DNA from: Myxococcales bacterium
Lineage (GTDB): Bacteria; Myxococcota_A; UBA9042; GCA-2863065
Length of the DNA: 57,605 bases
Assembly (NCBI GenBank): GCA_018780435.1
Contig: JADMJS010000001.1
Span: 1-57,605, forward strand
Direction of reading: 5' to 3'
The notes beneath the pieces were generated by a model that worked only from the letters and a program-made list of their open reading frames with translations, did no database searches and was not told the DNA's origin. The translations under genes were made by a program, and so were the position numbers. Shown piece after piece: positions 18,086-27,827 of the stretch (within the stretch, counting starts at the first letter, position 1; each line of letters begins with the position of its first letter).

Positions 18086-21000
18086 ACACACGCCTCTTCA
18101 CCGGTCTCGCGTTCTCCTGGCTGTGTATCGGTGCGCTCGCCCGCCCGGCGCTCGCAGTGGGTGAGACTGGCACCGACCAGGCGTCCTTGATGGGCTCTCA
18201 CGGGCAGATCATTGGCTCGTGGGATCTTGGCTGGGGCTTCGGCGCCGTAGCCACCGCTGGGCTCGCTGGCGTGACCGTGACCTTCCCGAATGGAGACAAG
18301 CTCTACTTGCCGGGGACCGGCCTCCAGTCGGAGGTTCTGCTCGGCAATATCGCCGGGAGTGTGCCGGCGCCCCTTCGAGCGCCGCCGATGTCGGTCGCGA
18401 GCCTCTCGGCGGCGACGCTCGACGCACAAACGCCTGATGCGGCCGGGCTCAGCTTGTCGCCGCCGGGCGCCACGATGGGCGGCAGCTTTCGCGTGACCGT
18501 GAACGTCTTCCCGCCGCGTACCATCAAGGGCCCGGGCGTCCTCGCCGTGTCGATCGACGGTGGCCCCGACCAGATCGTCGCGATGGACGACTGGGAGGCG
18601 TTCGCGGGCCGAGACGATGGCGCCTACGCCGTCACCTTCGTGCGCAATGGCGCTCACAGCGTCGTGGCGCGCCTCGCGCACGCGGGCGTCGAGACGGTCG
18701 TGGAAGCAACCTGGCTCCTGGCCGCGGGCGACGATGACGCTCTGCGAGATACGGACAGCGATGGGGTCCTCGACCTCACGGAGCTGACGCTGGGGCTCGA
18801 CCCCCTCCGCGACGATCTCGCCGACGACACTGACCAGGATGGCTGGACCCACTTCGACGAGCTGCTGCGGGGCTCGTCGCCCGACCTCGCCAGCGCCATT
18901 CCCATCGACACTGACGGCGACGGCTGGAGCGACCTCGACGAGACGTGGCGCGGGACCGATCCCGGGCTGGCGACGTCCAAGCCGATGGCCCGGTCGCTCT
19001 ATGCGGTCGAATACCTCCTGACGACGGAGACGTACGCCGACGTCCCGATGTCCGCTCCCCTCGAAGGCGAAGGGATCGCGTTCTATGCCTCCGCGACGGG
19101 GCGCGCCTTGGGCTTCGTGGCGGGCGCTCCCAAAGGTGACGTCGATCTGAGTGATCCGGCCGGGCTCGCTCTCCTCTCGATCACGGATCCGTGGGCGAGC
19201 CTGATCGAGGACAATAATGCTACGGCACCGTATGTGATGGGTCCGACCCGAGTCCCGGGGGATGAAGCCATCATCGCCGCCATGCGGGTCGATGGGATCG
19301 GGCCCGTGCTCCGCCGCACGTGGGTGACCGGGACGGCGGACGCGACCCCGACCCTCATCTCGGCCCTCGCGGCGACGCTTCCGCCGAGTCTGAGCACCGA
19401 CCCCCTCGCGAACTACAAAGAGGCGCTCGCGACGTACCTGGTTCGGCCGAAGACCGCGCGGCAGCACCCCGAGTCGGCCTTGGGCGTGCAACTCGTCGCG
19501 TCCGGCGTGGCGTGGGCCGCGCAGATCGATGTGGGCTCGCCCGTGATGCTCACTCCAGCCGACGGGACGGTGTGCGGCGAATATCGGTCTCGCCTCGGAG
19601 GACGCTTCGAGGATCTCGTGCGCTACGGTGGTGCGCCCATTCCGGGAGCGCCAGTGGCGCATGTCCTCGCGTCGTCCATGTGGGCGCCTCCGGACCCGGA
19701 GGAGACGACGGCCGACGCTGAAGCCCGACGCCTCCAGCGCGCAGCGCCCGGCACCGACCTCGCGATGCTCCGGTATCACTCCTGGCTCATCGCTTATGCG
19801 GGGCTCGACGCCGTCCTCGGCTACTCGGCGCCGCCCTTGCAGGGCGTGGACACGTCGCCGTGGAGCCCGACCGGCGACAGCGACCTCGACGGCGTCTCGA
19901 ACGAAGCCGAGCTGGCGGCGGGGCTCGACCGAGCCACCGATCCGCTCTATCCCGACACCGACGACGACGGCGTCGGCGATCTCGCCGACCCCTGTCCGCG
20001 AGACGCGTCGAATGGTTGCCTCGTCGACGGGGCCCTCGGTTCGGACACGGACGGCGACGGGCTCATCGACGCCCTCGACAACTGTTTGCGCACGCCCAAC
20101 GCGGCGCAGAAGGACACGAACCAGGACGGCATCGGCGACGCGTGTGAGGCAGCCGCGCAGATCGTCGTGCCCGCGACTGATCTCGACGTGCTCCCCGGCG
20201 CGATGGTGACGCTCGAAGCGATCGCGTCGGCCGAGGCCGCCATCCCGGTCGCGATGCGTTGGACCATCGACGGCGCCCAGCAAGGCAGCGGGCCCGTCTT
20301 CACGTTGACGCTCGACGAAGAGCACTGGGGGGGGCGACTCGTCACGGTCGTCCTCGAAGCCGCCGGTGCTGGCGATGCCCTCGTCGCAGTCGACCGACGG
20401 GTCTTCCGTATCGTGGATCTCGCCGGCCCAGCCCCGTGTCTTGCGCTCGACTGTTCGGACGGCGATCCGTGCACCGATGACGGCTGCGACCTCGCGCTCG
20501 GCTGCGAACATACGCCGATCCCGGGCTGCGAGCCGTGCGCGGCGGCCAATGACTGCGATGACGGTGACGCGTGTACGGCGGAGACCTGTAGCGACGCTGG
20601 GCTGTGTGTACGCTCGAAGCTCGTAGGGACGGCCTGCAGCGATGGGAACGCCTGCACCGGCCCGGATGTGTGCGGCGCGTCCGGCTGTATGGCGGGTGGG
20701 CCCGTGAACTGTGACGACGGCGATCCATGCACCGTCGAGACCTGTGCGCCCGGCGCGGGATGCCTCTATCAGCCCGATCCGACTCCGGATTGGGCGCTCT
20801 GTCCCGAGTGCACGAGCGACGCCGAGTGCGGCACTGGCAAGTGCATCGGCGGTGCATGCTGCGAAGGGAACATGGTGCTCGACCTTCCCCTCGTCTGGAA
20901 CCCGGGAGATCCCTCGCCGCGTCTCTGCCTCGAGGCTGGGACCGAGATCGCGGTGGTGGCAACGGCCAGCCTGAGTCACCGAGTGAAGTTCGTCGATCCG

Positions 21001-22392
21001 GTCGGCGCTCAGGTCTTCTACACGAACCCGGGAACGTCGTTCTATTCGGAGATCGAGGAGACGAGCCTCTCCGGCGCCTATACGCTGTCGTCGACCTCCA
21101 CGGTTCCAGTGACATTTACAGTGTACTTATCTGTCGACGAAGAAGACGTGGTCCCGGAGTTCAACAAGAGCTTCACGACGCCGGTGGGCACCGTCGGTGC
21201 GGAGATCTACCAACGCTTCGAAGGGGTCGCCGGGATGCGGGTGTCGATCTCGAGCTTGTATGCCGGGAACGGCTGCGACGACGTTGTGCTGACCGGCCCC
21301 ACGGGCGTTACGCTGTGGACTGAGTTCACCTGCGGAACGGCGTTCAGCGACGTGCGATCGTTGCCCGACGACGGGACCTACACCCTCTTCGTGGACACGG
21401 GCACCGCGACAGGGACGGGCGCCACGACGACCGTGTGGGTCTTGCCGCCGGATCCGGTGGTTCAAGCGGTCGCTGGCGGGAGCGTCGTCGCCGTGCCGCT
21501 CACGACCCCCGGACTGAACGGGGCTGTCGAGTTCACGGCGTCGGCGGGCGACCGCATCTCGATCTCGACCAGCGACATGTCGTGTACCAACTACACGTTG
21601 GTCTCGCCGAGTGGGGCGACGCTCGACACGGACTTCAGTTGCGGATTCGCGTTCCGTGAGCCGCGGGTCTTGACCGAGACGGGGACCTATCGCTGGAAGT
21701 TGAACCCGAACGGCACGACGACCGGCACGGCCAGGGTGACCATCTACCTCTTACCGCCGGACCCGGAGCTCATTGGGACCATCGGCGGTCCGGCCATCGC
21801 CGTCGCGATGACCGTTGCGGGACAGAACGGGACGATCACCTTCGACGGAACCGCCGGTCAGTCGGTGCTCGTCACCTTTGTGAAGTCAGGAACGGGATGT
21901 CCGACGGTGGCCATCTATAGCCCGTCCGGCGTGAAGCTGAAGGAGGACTTCAACTGCGGTACTCCCTTCCTCGACCGGACCTCATTGCCGGAGACCGGGA
22001 CCTATCGATTGACGCTGAGCCCGAGCTCGAGCAACACCGGGACCCTGACCGCGACGATCTGGGACGTACCGCCGGATACCGTCTTCGCCGGCGCGATCGG
22101 CGGCGGCAGCGTGACCGTCTCGAACGCGGCCTACGGACAGAACGCGGCGCTGGTCTTCGCGGCTACTGGGACCGAGACCGTTGTCTTCACTGGGCTTCAC
22201 GGTAACACCAAACAGGCCGGCTACCGGCTCTATAGCCCCACGGGGGCTCTCGTACACGAGAAGGCCCCCGTCTTTACCAGCTACACGTCGCCCGCGATTT
22301 CACTCACCGACGTGGGTGACTGGATCCTTGTGGTGGACTTCCCAGGGACGACACTCGGGTCGTCGGCGGTGACGGTGACGCTCGCGCCCTGA
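18082..22392 (+). CDS. Large secreted protein (1436 aa): TSP3 calcium repeats, Cys-rich module, four RHS-type N-repeats
   Basis: Starts at ATG 18082 (ATGA overlap with the upstream stop) with a signal peptide ending RPALA. Domains in order: beta-rich N-terminus; thrombospondin type 3-like calcium loops at residues about 223-300 (DTDSDGVLDLTEL, DTDQDGWTHFDEL, DTDGDGWSDLDE) and 593-690 (DTDDDGVGD, DTDGDGLIDALDNC); a module of about 145 residues with repeated CxDGDPCT/CDDGDACT motifs (about 786-930); and four units of about 103 residues at 1027-1436, each with a PGxNG start, SPSGxxL centre and GTYxxxxxP...VPPD end. These last units resemble repeats at the N-termini of RHS proteins, but no RHS/YD repeats follow here. 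Calcium binding and extracellular location are likely; the role is unknown. Confidence 0.8.
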   Translation: MNTRLFTGLAFSWLCIGALARPALAVGETGTDQASLMGSHGQIIGSWDLGWGFGAVATAGLAGVTVTFPNGDKLYLPGTGLQSEVLLGNIAGSVPAPLRAPPMSVASLSAATLDAQTPDAAGLSLSPPGATMGGSFRVTVNVFPPRTIKGPGVLAVSIDGGPDQIVAMDDWEAFAGRDDGAYAVTFVRNGAHSVVARLAHAGVETVVEATWLLAAGDDDALRDTDSDGVLDLTELTLGLDPLRDDLADDTDQDGWTHFDELLRGSSPDLASAIPIDTDGDGWSDLDETWRGTDPGLATSKPMARSLYAVEYLLTTETYADVPMSAPLEGEGIAFYASATGRALGFVAGAPKGDVDLSDPAGLALLSITDPWASLIEDNNATAPYVMGPTRVPGDEAIIAAMRVDGIGPVLRRTWVTGTADATPTLISALAATLPPSLSTDPLANYKEALATYLVRPKTARQHPESALGVQLVASGVAWAAQIDVGSPVMLTPADGTVCGEYRSRLGGRFEDLVRYGGAPIPGAPVAHVLASSMWAPPDPEETTADAEARRLQRAAPGTDLAMLRYHSWLIAYAGLDAVLGYSAPPLQGVDTSPWSPTGDSDLDGVSNEAELAAGLDRATDPLYPDTDDDGVGDLADPCPRDASNGCLVDGALGSDTDGDGLIDALDNCLRTPNAAQKDTNQDGIGDACEAAAQIVVPATDLDVLPGAMVTLEAIASAEAAIPVAMRWTIDGAQQGSGPVFTLTLDEEHWGGRLVTVVLEAAGAGDALVAVDRRVFRIVDLAGPAPCLALDCSDGDPCTDDGCDLALGCEHTPIPGCEPCAAANDCDDGDACTAETCSDAGLCVRSKLVGTACSDGNACTGPDVCGASGCMAGGPVNCDDGDPCTVETCAPGAGCLYQPDPTPDWALCPECTSDAECGTGKCIGGACCEGNMVLDLPLVWNPGDPSPRLCLEAGTEIAVVATASLSHRVKFVDPVGAQVFYTNPGTSFYSEIEETSLSGAYTLSSTSTVPVTFTVYLSVDEEDVVPEFNKSFTTPVGTVGAEIYQRFEGVAGMRVSISSLYAGNGCDDVVLTGPTGVTLWTEFTCGTAFSDVRSLPDDGTYTLFVDTGTATGTGATTTVWVLPPDPVVQAVAGGSVVAVPLTTPGLNGAVEFTASAGDRISISTSDMSCTNYTLVSPSGATLDTDFSCGFAFREPRVLTETGTYRWKLNPNGTTTGTARVTIYLLPPDPELIGTIGGPAIAVAMTVAGQNGTITFDGTAGQSVLVTFVKSGTGCPTVAIYSPSGVKLKEDFNCGTPFLDRTSLPETGTYRLTLSPSSSNTGTLTATIWDVPPDTVFAGAIGGGSVTVSNAAYGQNAALVFAATGTETVVFTGLHGNTKQAGYRLYSPTGALVHEKAPVFTSYTSPAISLTDVGDWILVVDFPGTTLGSSAVTVTLAP

Positions 22393-22394
22393 TA

Positions 22395-22465
22395 GGGGCC
22401 TTCGCGGGGCCCCGCGCTCATGAGGTGGCGCTCGCTCCCGCCGTGTGGCGCCCTGCGTGGGCGCC
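22395..22465. terminator. Two hairpins between convergent genes (bidirectional terminator region)
   Basis: The first hairpin at 22395-22413 is GGGGCC / GGCCCC with a 7-nt loop, beginning 3 bp after the 18082-22392 stop. The second at 22447-22465 is GGCGCCC-TGCGT-GGGCGCC, a perfect 7-bp stem just beyond the putA stop. Neither has a T-tract, as is common in GC-rich genomes. Position between two convergent transcripts supports a terminator role. Confidence 0.55.
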
Positions 22466-22469
22466 TCGT

Positions 22470-25406
22470 TCACCCCAGCTCCGGGGTGAATCCATGCCGC
22501 ATCGTGTTCTCGGTCACGACGCGCATGTCCACGAAATGACGCAAGTAGCCCTCGCCACCCGCTTTGGTGCCGCCACCGGAGAGGCCATACCCTCCGAAGG
22601 GCTGACGGCCGACCATCGCGCCGGTCGTCGCGCGGTTGATGTAGAGGTTGCCGGCTCGGAAGTGAGTCATGGCGAGCGCGATGTGTGACGGGGTGCGGCT
22701 GAAGAGGCCGCCCGTAAGGGCGTAGGGGCTCTCCGCGACGCGCGCGAGGGCTTCTTCGAGCGAAGCGGCGCGGGTGACGGCCACCACGGGTCCGAAGAGT
22801 TCGTTCGTCAGCAACGAGTCGCCTTCGGGGACATCGGCAAACACGGTGGGCGGGACGAAGGCGCCGGGGGCGAGCGAGGGCAGGGGGGTGAGTCGCCGCG
22901 CTCGCCCGCTGGCTGCGTCGATGACCCCGAGCAAGCGCTGCTGGCTCTCGGCATCGACGACCGGGCCGACCCGGGTCGCGGGGTCGAGGCTCGAGCCGAC
23001 GATGAGGCTCTGGGCCGCGTCGGCGAGGCGTTCGCAGAAGAGTTCGTAGCGCGGGCCGATGACGTAGACGCGGGAGCACGCGCTGCACTTCTGGCCAGCG
23101 AAGCCGAAGGCGCTCTCGATGACGCCGAGGATGGCATCATCGAGGTCCGCGTCGTCGTCCACGATGATGGCGTTCTTGCCGCCCATCTCGCAGATGACGC
23201 GCTTCAGGCCGCGTTGACCGGGACGCGGGCGCGCGGCGGCTTCGCTTATCGCGAGGCCGACCGCAAGGCTACCGGTAAAGGCGATGGTCATGACCTCGGG
23301 CGCCTCGACCAAGCGCTGTCCGACGACCTCGCCGAGGCCGGGGAGGAGCTGGAAGACGTCTCCGGGGATGCCAGCGGCGAGGGCGAGCTGCACGAGGCGA
23401 GCGGCGACCAGCGACGACTGCTCTGCCGGCTTCAGAATGACCGGGTTCCCCGTGACGAGGGCGGCGACGGCCATCCCGGTGAGGATGGCGAGCGGGAAGT
23501 TCCATGGCGCGATGACGGCAGCGACGCCGCGCGGGAGGAAGAAGAGCCGATTGGTCTCGCCGAAGACGGTGCGACCGGGGACCCCGTTGGCAGCGAAGAG
23601 CCGTAGCGCGTCGTCCGCGTAGAATCGGCAGAAGTCGATGGCTTCGGCGACGTCGGCGTCAGCGCTCGCCCACGGCTTGCCGACCTCGACGGCGATGAGG
23701 GCCGTGAGCTCGGCGCGGCGTTCTCCCATGGCGCGGGCTAGGCCCCGCAGCCACTCGGCACGGGTCGCCACAGGGATGAGGGCGAGTCGGTCGCATGCAC
23801 TGGCGGCGACGGCGATGGCGCGGCTGGTCTGCTCGAGGGACGCGTACTGCACGGTACCGACGACGGTGCGGAGGTCGTTTGGGGAGAGGCGAGGCGCGGG
23901 GGCGTCACCACGTTCCCCTTTACCAGCGATGATGGGGGTGGCCTCCAAGGGCGGGAGGCGCTTCAACGCGTGCTCGATGGCGGCTCGTTCGGCCGGCAGC
24001 GAGAGATCGCGCAACGGCTCGTTCACGAAGCCGGCGTGGGGCGGTGGTGGCTCTCGCGGCTTCGCTGGGGGCGATGGCGGGGCGAGGAGCTCGGCCATGG
24101 GTCGGCCTTCGACGAAGCCGAGACGTAACCAGCTGGCGTTGCTCGTGTTTTCGAGGAGACGCCTTACGAGGTAAGCCATACCCGGGATGAGCTCACCGAT
24201 AGGCGCGTAGACGCGGACGCGTTTGCCGGACGCGACGAGCGCGGTTCGAATGGGCTCGGCCATGCCGTAGAGCGACTGGAACTCGAGCGCGCCGGGCGGG
24301 CGGCGGGCCTTCTCGGCATGGGCGAGCGCGACGGCGATCGACCGGACGTTGTGGCTGCCGACCGCGGTCTTCACCCACGGTCCGGCGCCGATGAGCGTCT
24401 CGAGGCAGGCTTCGAAGGCGAGGTCGGTCTCGGCTTTGTGGGCAAAGACGGGGCTCGGCCACCCTTCGCGATCGGCGAGCGCAGTCTCGGAGTCCCAGTA
24501 CGCGCCCTTGACGAGTCGCACTTGGATGCGGCGGCGCTGGTCCTTCGCCCACCGGCACAGCTCCGCGATGTCGCGTTCGGCCGAGCGGAGGTAGGCCTGC
24601 ATGGCGATGCCGACGCGTGCGTTTGGGACGGCGAGGGCGGCGGCCTGAAACGCGGCGATGATGACGTGCTGCGTCGCGGCGTGTTCCATGTCGACGTTCA
24701 CGGACGCGCCGCACGCTTCCGCGTGACGGAAGACCCGCGTGAGCGCGGCCGAGGCCGAGGCGACGCTCCGCGCCATGCCGACCGCGTTCAGTTGGCTATC
24801 GAGGGCGGTCAGCTTGACGGAGAGGTCTACGCGCGGGATGGCGCCCGCGTCGTCGGTGTCGAGGAGGGGGTTCGGATCATAACGTCGGGCGGCGTCGGCC
24901 AGTGTCTCGAGGGTCCCGAGGACTCGGCGTTCGTAAGTGGCCGCTTCGCCGTTACCGACGACCGCTTCACCGAGGAGATCCACCGAGTAGGCCTGCCCGG
25001 CGCGGCGTAAGCTCAGCAGGACGGGCAGGGCGCCTTCGGCGGTCTCACCCGCGATGAAGCGGCCCGCCATGCCGCGAAGGTTCTTCGCGATCTGGTCGGC
25101 GGCCATTCGCCGCGTGAAACCGGCGATCCCGGCCCCCTTGAGCGCGAGCCGGATGACGCCGGGAGCTTCGATGCCAGGACGGAGCAGGTACTCGTCGATG
25201 TGCCGCGAGACGGCTTCGGAGTCGCCCAGCACCGGAAAGACGTCGACGAAGCGGAACATCTCGGTCTTGAAGGCTTTGTTCTTCATGGCCCACTCGAGGA
25301 TCTCGGTGGTCCAGCGCTCGCCGGAGAAGAGCCCTGGTTTCTCGCCCTTCATGGCACCGAAGAGCGCGGTGCCGATGCGCTTCACGTCGTCTTCGAGTCG
25401 CGCCAT
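22470..25406 (-). CDS. putA: Bifunctional proline dehydrogenase / L-glutamate gamma-semialdehyde dehydrogenase
   Basis: A 978-residue protein. I prefer ATG 25406 because GGAGG lies 5 nt upstream; an in-frame ATG at 25442 would add 12 residues. The N-terminal half is a PRODH barrel (FAD) with DLSVKLTALDSQ, VNVDMEH, QAYLRSAERDI, RLVKGAYWDSE and GSHNVRS. The C-terminal half is an aldehyde dehydrogenase with PWNFPLAI, FTGS, CEMGGKNA and the catalytic Cys774 in FAGQKCSACSR. Together they oxidise proline to glutamate via P5C with substrate channelling. No N-terminal ribbon-helix-helix repressor domain is present, so this is the enzyme-only class. The gene is the last of a minus-strand housekeeping run. 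Confidence 0.95.
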   Translation of the reverse strand: MARLEDDVKRIGTALFGAMKGEKPGLFSGERWTTEILEWAMKNKAFKTEMFRFVDVFPVLGDSEAVSRHIDEYLLRPGIEAPGVIRLALKGAGIAGFTRRMAADQIAKNLRGMAGRFIAGETAEGALPVLLSLRRAGQAYSVDLLGEAVVGNGEAATYERRVLGTLETLADAARRYDPNPLLDTDDAGAIPRVDLSVKLTALDSQLNAVGMARSVASASAALTRVFRHAEACGASVNVDMEHAATQHVIIAAFQAAALAVPNARVGIAMQAYLRSAERDIAELCRWAKDQRRRIQVRLVKGAYWDSETALADREGWPSPVFAHKAETDLAFEACLETLIGAGPWVKTAVGSHNVRSIAVALAHAEKARRPPGALEFQSLYGMAEPIRTALVASGKRVRVYAPIGELIPGMAYLVRRLLENTSNASWLRLGFVEGRPMAELLAPPSPPAKPREPPPPHAGFVNEPLRDLSLPAERAAIEHALKRLPPLEATPIIAGKGERGDAPAPRLSPNDLRTVVGTVQYASLEQTSRAIAVAASACDRLALIPVATRAEWLRGLARAMGERRAELTALIAVEVGKPWASADADVAEAIDFCRFYADDALRLFAANGVPGRTVFGETNRLFFLPRGVAAVIAPWNFPLAILTGMAVAALVTGNPVILKPAEQSSLVAARLVQLALAAGIPGDVFQLLPGLGEVVGQRLVEAPEVMTIAFTGSLAVGLAISEAAARPRPGQRGLKRVICEMGGKNAIIVDDDADLDDAILGVIESAFGFAGQKCSACSRVYVIGPRYELFCERLADAAQSLIVGSSLDPATRVGPVVDAESQQRLLGVIDAASGRARRLTPLPSLAPGAFVPPTVFADVPEGDSLLTNELFGPVVAVTRAASLEEALARVAESPYALTGGLFSRTPSHIALAMTHFRAGNLYINRATTGAMVGRQPFGGYGLSGGGTKAGGEGYLRHFVDMRVVTENTMRHGFTPELG

Positions 25407-25479
25407 GCCTGCCTCCGAACGCCCAGGTGCGGGCGTCTCCATCGGAGTATGGGCCTCCCTTTGGAGGCTGTCGCGTTCT

Positions 25480-26565
25480 TCAGCGCCGGTGTGGGACGGG
25501 CAGACGCAGGAGGTGGTCGGCGAGGACGAGGCACATCATCGCTTCGACGATCGGGACGGCGCGCGGGAGCACGCACGGGTCGTGACGGCCGCGGGCCGCG
25601 AAGACCACGGGCTCACCACGTGTGTTCACCGTGGTCTGAGGCTGGAAGAGGGTCGCGACCGGCTTGAAGGCGACACGAACGACGATCGGTTCCCCCGAGG
25701 AGATGCCACCGAGGATGCCGCCGGCGTGGTTCGTCGTGGTGCCGATGCGGCCGGACTTCGGGACGAAGGGGTCGTTGTGCTGACTGCCGAGCAGGTGGGT
25801 GCCGCGGAAGCCGTCGCCGATCTCGACGCCTTTGGCGGCGGGAAGCGAGAGCATAGCTTTGCCGAGGTCGCCGTCGAGCTTGTCGAAGATCGGGTCTCCA
25901 AAGCCGGCGGGGACCCCGCGCGCGACGACGCCGACGACGCCGCCGATGGTGTCGCGCGCCTTTCGGACGGCCTGAATGCGTTCGATCATCGCGGCGGCGA
26001 CGGCCGGATCGGGGCAGCGGACGTCGGTCGCCTCGACCGCGTCGCGCGTCACGGCGTTCGGATCGACCGACGCCACGAGGTCGCCGACGCTCTCGACCCA
26101 CGACACGCAGTCGAAGCCCGGGAGTCGGCTCTGCAGCACCTGCCGCGCGACGGCGCCCGCGGCGACGCGTGCGACGGTCTCGCGAGCGCTGCTGCGTCCG
26201 CCGCCGCGATGATCCCGGAAGCCGTAGCGGGCGTCGTAGGTGAAGTCGGCGTGGCTCGGCCGGTAGAGATCCTTGAGGTCGTCGTATTTGGACGAGTCGG
26301 CGTCTTCATTGCGGACGAGCATCGCCAGCGCGGTTCCGGTGGTGCGCCCTTCGAAGAGGCCCGAGAGGATCTCGATACGATCCGCCTCTTTACGAGGCGT
26401 GACGAGCTTCGACTGCCCGGGGCGACGACGGTCACACTCGGCTTGAATGGCGTCTTGGTCGAGCAGGAGACCGGGCGGACAGCCGTCGATGACGACGCCG
26501 AGTGCGGCGCCGTGGGATTCACCGAAGGTCGTGATGCGGAAGGCGTGGCCGAAGGAGTCGCCCAC
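25480..26565 (-). CDS. aroC: Chorismate synthase
   Basis: A 361-residue protein of the usual length. It converts 5-enolpyruvylshikimate-3-phosphate to chorismate using reduced FMN, the last shikimate-pathway step. Signatures: [15 protein letters not shown] at the N-terminus, [30 protein letters not shown] with [14 protein letters not shown] (FMN and phosphate contacts), and [13 protein letters not shown] near the C-terminus. The start lies 6 bp downstream of the galU stop, and the gene is probably co-transcribed with galU. Confidence 0.96.
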   Translation of the reverse strand: MGDSFGHAFRITTFGESHGAALGVVIDGCPPGLLLDQDAIQAECDRRRPGQSKLVTPRKEADRIEILSGLFEGRTTGTALAMLVRNEDADSSKYDDLKDLYRPSHADFTYDARYGFRDHRGGGRSSARETVARVAAGAVARQVLQSRLPGFDCVSWVESVGDLVASVDPNAVTRDAVEATDVRCPDPAVAAAMIERIQAVRKARDTIGGVVGVVARGVPAGFGDPIFDKLDGDLGKAMLSLPAAKGVEIGDGFRGTHLLGSQHNDPFVPKSGRIGTTTNHAGGILGGISSGEPIVVRVAFKPVATLFQPQTTVNTRGEPVVFAARGRHDPCVLPRAVPIVEAMMCLVLADHLLRLPVPHRR

Positions 26566-26571
26566 GGGGAG

Positions 26572-27522
26572 TCAGTGTTCGCCCGGCCGATCCGACCGTT
26601 CGAGGCGACCCAGGAGCTCGCGCAGCGCGGCGCGCGCGTCGGCGCTGCCGGACCAGGCGTATTCCACGTTCGCGAGCATGAGCCCGAGCGGGGTGCCCGT
26701 GTCGAGCCAGCGACCGTTGATGGGGACACCGATGAGCCCTTCGTCGCGGGCCAATAGGCGCATAGCGTCGGTGAGCTGGATCTCGCCGAGCGCGCCGCTC
26801 CCGGAGGCGCCGATACGCGGGAAGATGGAGGGTGGGAAGACGTAGCGGCCGACCACGGCCCAGTTGGACGGGGCGTCTTCGGCGCGCGGCTTCTCGACGA
26901 GATCGGTGATGTCGATGGTGCCGTCGGCGCGCTGCTTTCCGGCGATGATGCCCTTGGAGGGGATCATCTCCTTCGGCACTTCCATCACGAGGACGGCGCC
27001 GCGTCCCGTCTGTTCGAAGACTTGAACGAGGCTGCGGAGCGCAGGGACGGGCCCGAGGACGAGGTCGTCCGGGAGCATGACCGCGAAGGGCTCGTCGCCG
27101 ACCGCGCGACGTGCACATCCCACCGCGTGACCGAGGCCCAAGGGGGCCCCCTGCCGCACCGAGATGATGGAGAGGTTGCGCGTCTGGCGCGTGACCGCGT
27201 CAAGCAGGTCGGGCTGCCGAGAGAGCTTCTCTTCGAGAGCCGGGAGGCGGTCGAAGTGGTTCTCGATCGCGGACTTACCCCAGCCCGTCACCAGGACGAG
27301 ACTGTCGAGGCCGCTCTCGGTGGCTTCGCCAGCGATCACTTCGAGGGCGGGCCGGTCGAAGACGGGAAGCAGCTCCTTGGGGAGCGCTTTGGTTAGCGGC
27401 AAACAACGGGTCCCGAGACCCGCCGCAGGGATGACGGCCTTGCGTACACGCCCTGGGGAGGGCGCTGGACTCGCCTCCGGCGAGCCGGGGGGCGTCACCG
27501 GAGGGGCGTCCGAGGCCGTCAC
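26572..27522 (-). CDS. galU: UTP-glucose-1-phosphate uridylyltransferase
   Basis: A 316-residue protein beginning at GTG 27522, 4 bp after the stop of the small upstream gene. It forms UDP-glucose for polysaccharide and lipopolysaccharide synthesis. The nucleotidyltransferase motif AAGLGTRCLPLTKALPKELL has Cys where Phe is usual (GTRFLP). Further motifs are QGAPLGLGHAVGCA, LPDDLV, and GEIQLTDA with the GRWLDTGTP segment near the end. About 25 extra Pro/Ser-rich residues precede the fold. The neighbour order galU-aroC appears to be an operon of convenience. Confidence 0.95.
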   Translation of the reverse strand: MTASDAPPVTPPGSPEASPAPSPGRVRKAVIPAAGLGTRCLPLTKALPKELLPVFDRPALEVIAGEATESGLDSLVLVTGWGKSAIENHFDRLPALEEKLSRQPDLLDAVTRQTRNLSIISVRQGAPLGLGHAVGCARRAVGDEPFAVMLPDDLVLGPVPALRSLVQVFEQTGRGAVLVMEVPKEMIPSKGIIAGKQRADGTIDITDLVEKPRAEDAPSNWAVVGRYVFPPSIFPRIGASGSGALGEIQLTDAMRLLARDEGLIGVPINGRWLDTGTPLGLMLANVEYAWSGSADARAALRELLGRLERSDRPGEH

Positions 27523-27526
27523 GCGC

Positions 27527-27703
27527 TCAGCCTTCGGCCTTCTTCGAGGTCTCCAGGAACTTCTTCACGCCCATGGGCTCCTTCTTGAGCTTGCGGCGTT
27601 GCACGCGGTCCAGCGAGCCCCAGACCTCGGCCAGCTTGGTGCGTGCCGCGTGCTTCAGACCCTTGCGCATCGCCGGGTTCGACTTCCACTTCTTCGTGTT
27701 CAT
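27527..27703 (-). CDS. Small basic protein (58 aa), function unknown
   Basis: The open frame extends to 27970, but the upstream part overlaps the cyclo-ligase gene antiparallel in composition and is Arg/Ser/Pro-rich. The likely start is ATG 27703 (MNTKKWKSNPAMRKGLKHAARTK). The product has 58 residues with about one third Lys/Arg and one helix-rich core (LAEVWGSLDRVQRRKLKK), suggesting a nucleic-acid-binding or ribosome-associated peptide. No family is recognised. It sits 4 bp before galU. Confidence 0.55.
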   Translation of the reverse strand: MNTKKWKSNPAMRKGLKHAARTKLAEVWGSLDRVQRRKLKKEPMGVKKFLETSKKAEG

Positions 27704-27827
27704 GAGTCTCTCGTTCGGTCTCGGTCGGTTCGGTCCGCGTTTTGGGCTGCGGTCCAGCGCCCCTGCGTGGCGGTCATTCCCGCCGCAGAGCCGCGCGGAT
27801 CTACACGCCTTTGCCTGAGACTTCAAG

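Noticed and set aside
18070..20979. 969-codon minus-strand open frame opposite the 1436-residue secreted protein
   Set aside because: Arg/His/Gly-rich, no recognisable motif, no signal or ribosome site; the plus strand carries clear calcium-loop and Cys-rich domains. Long antisense frames are expected in GC-rich DNA.
25054..26757. 567-codon plus-strand frame opposite putA, aroC and galU
   Set aside because: It crosses three well-supported enzymes on the other strand and its translation has no domain; a codon-bias shadow.
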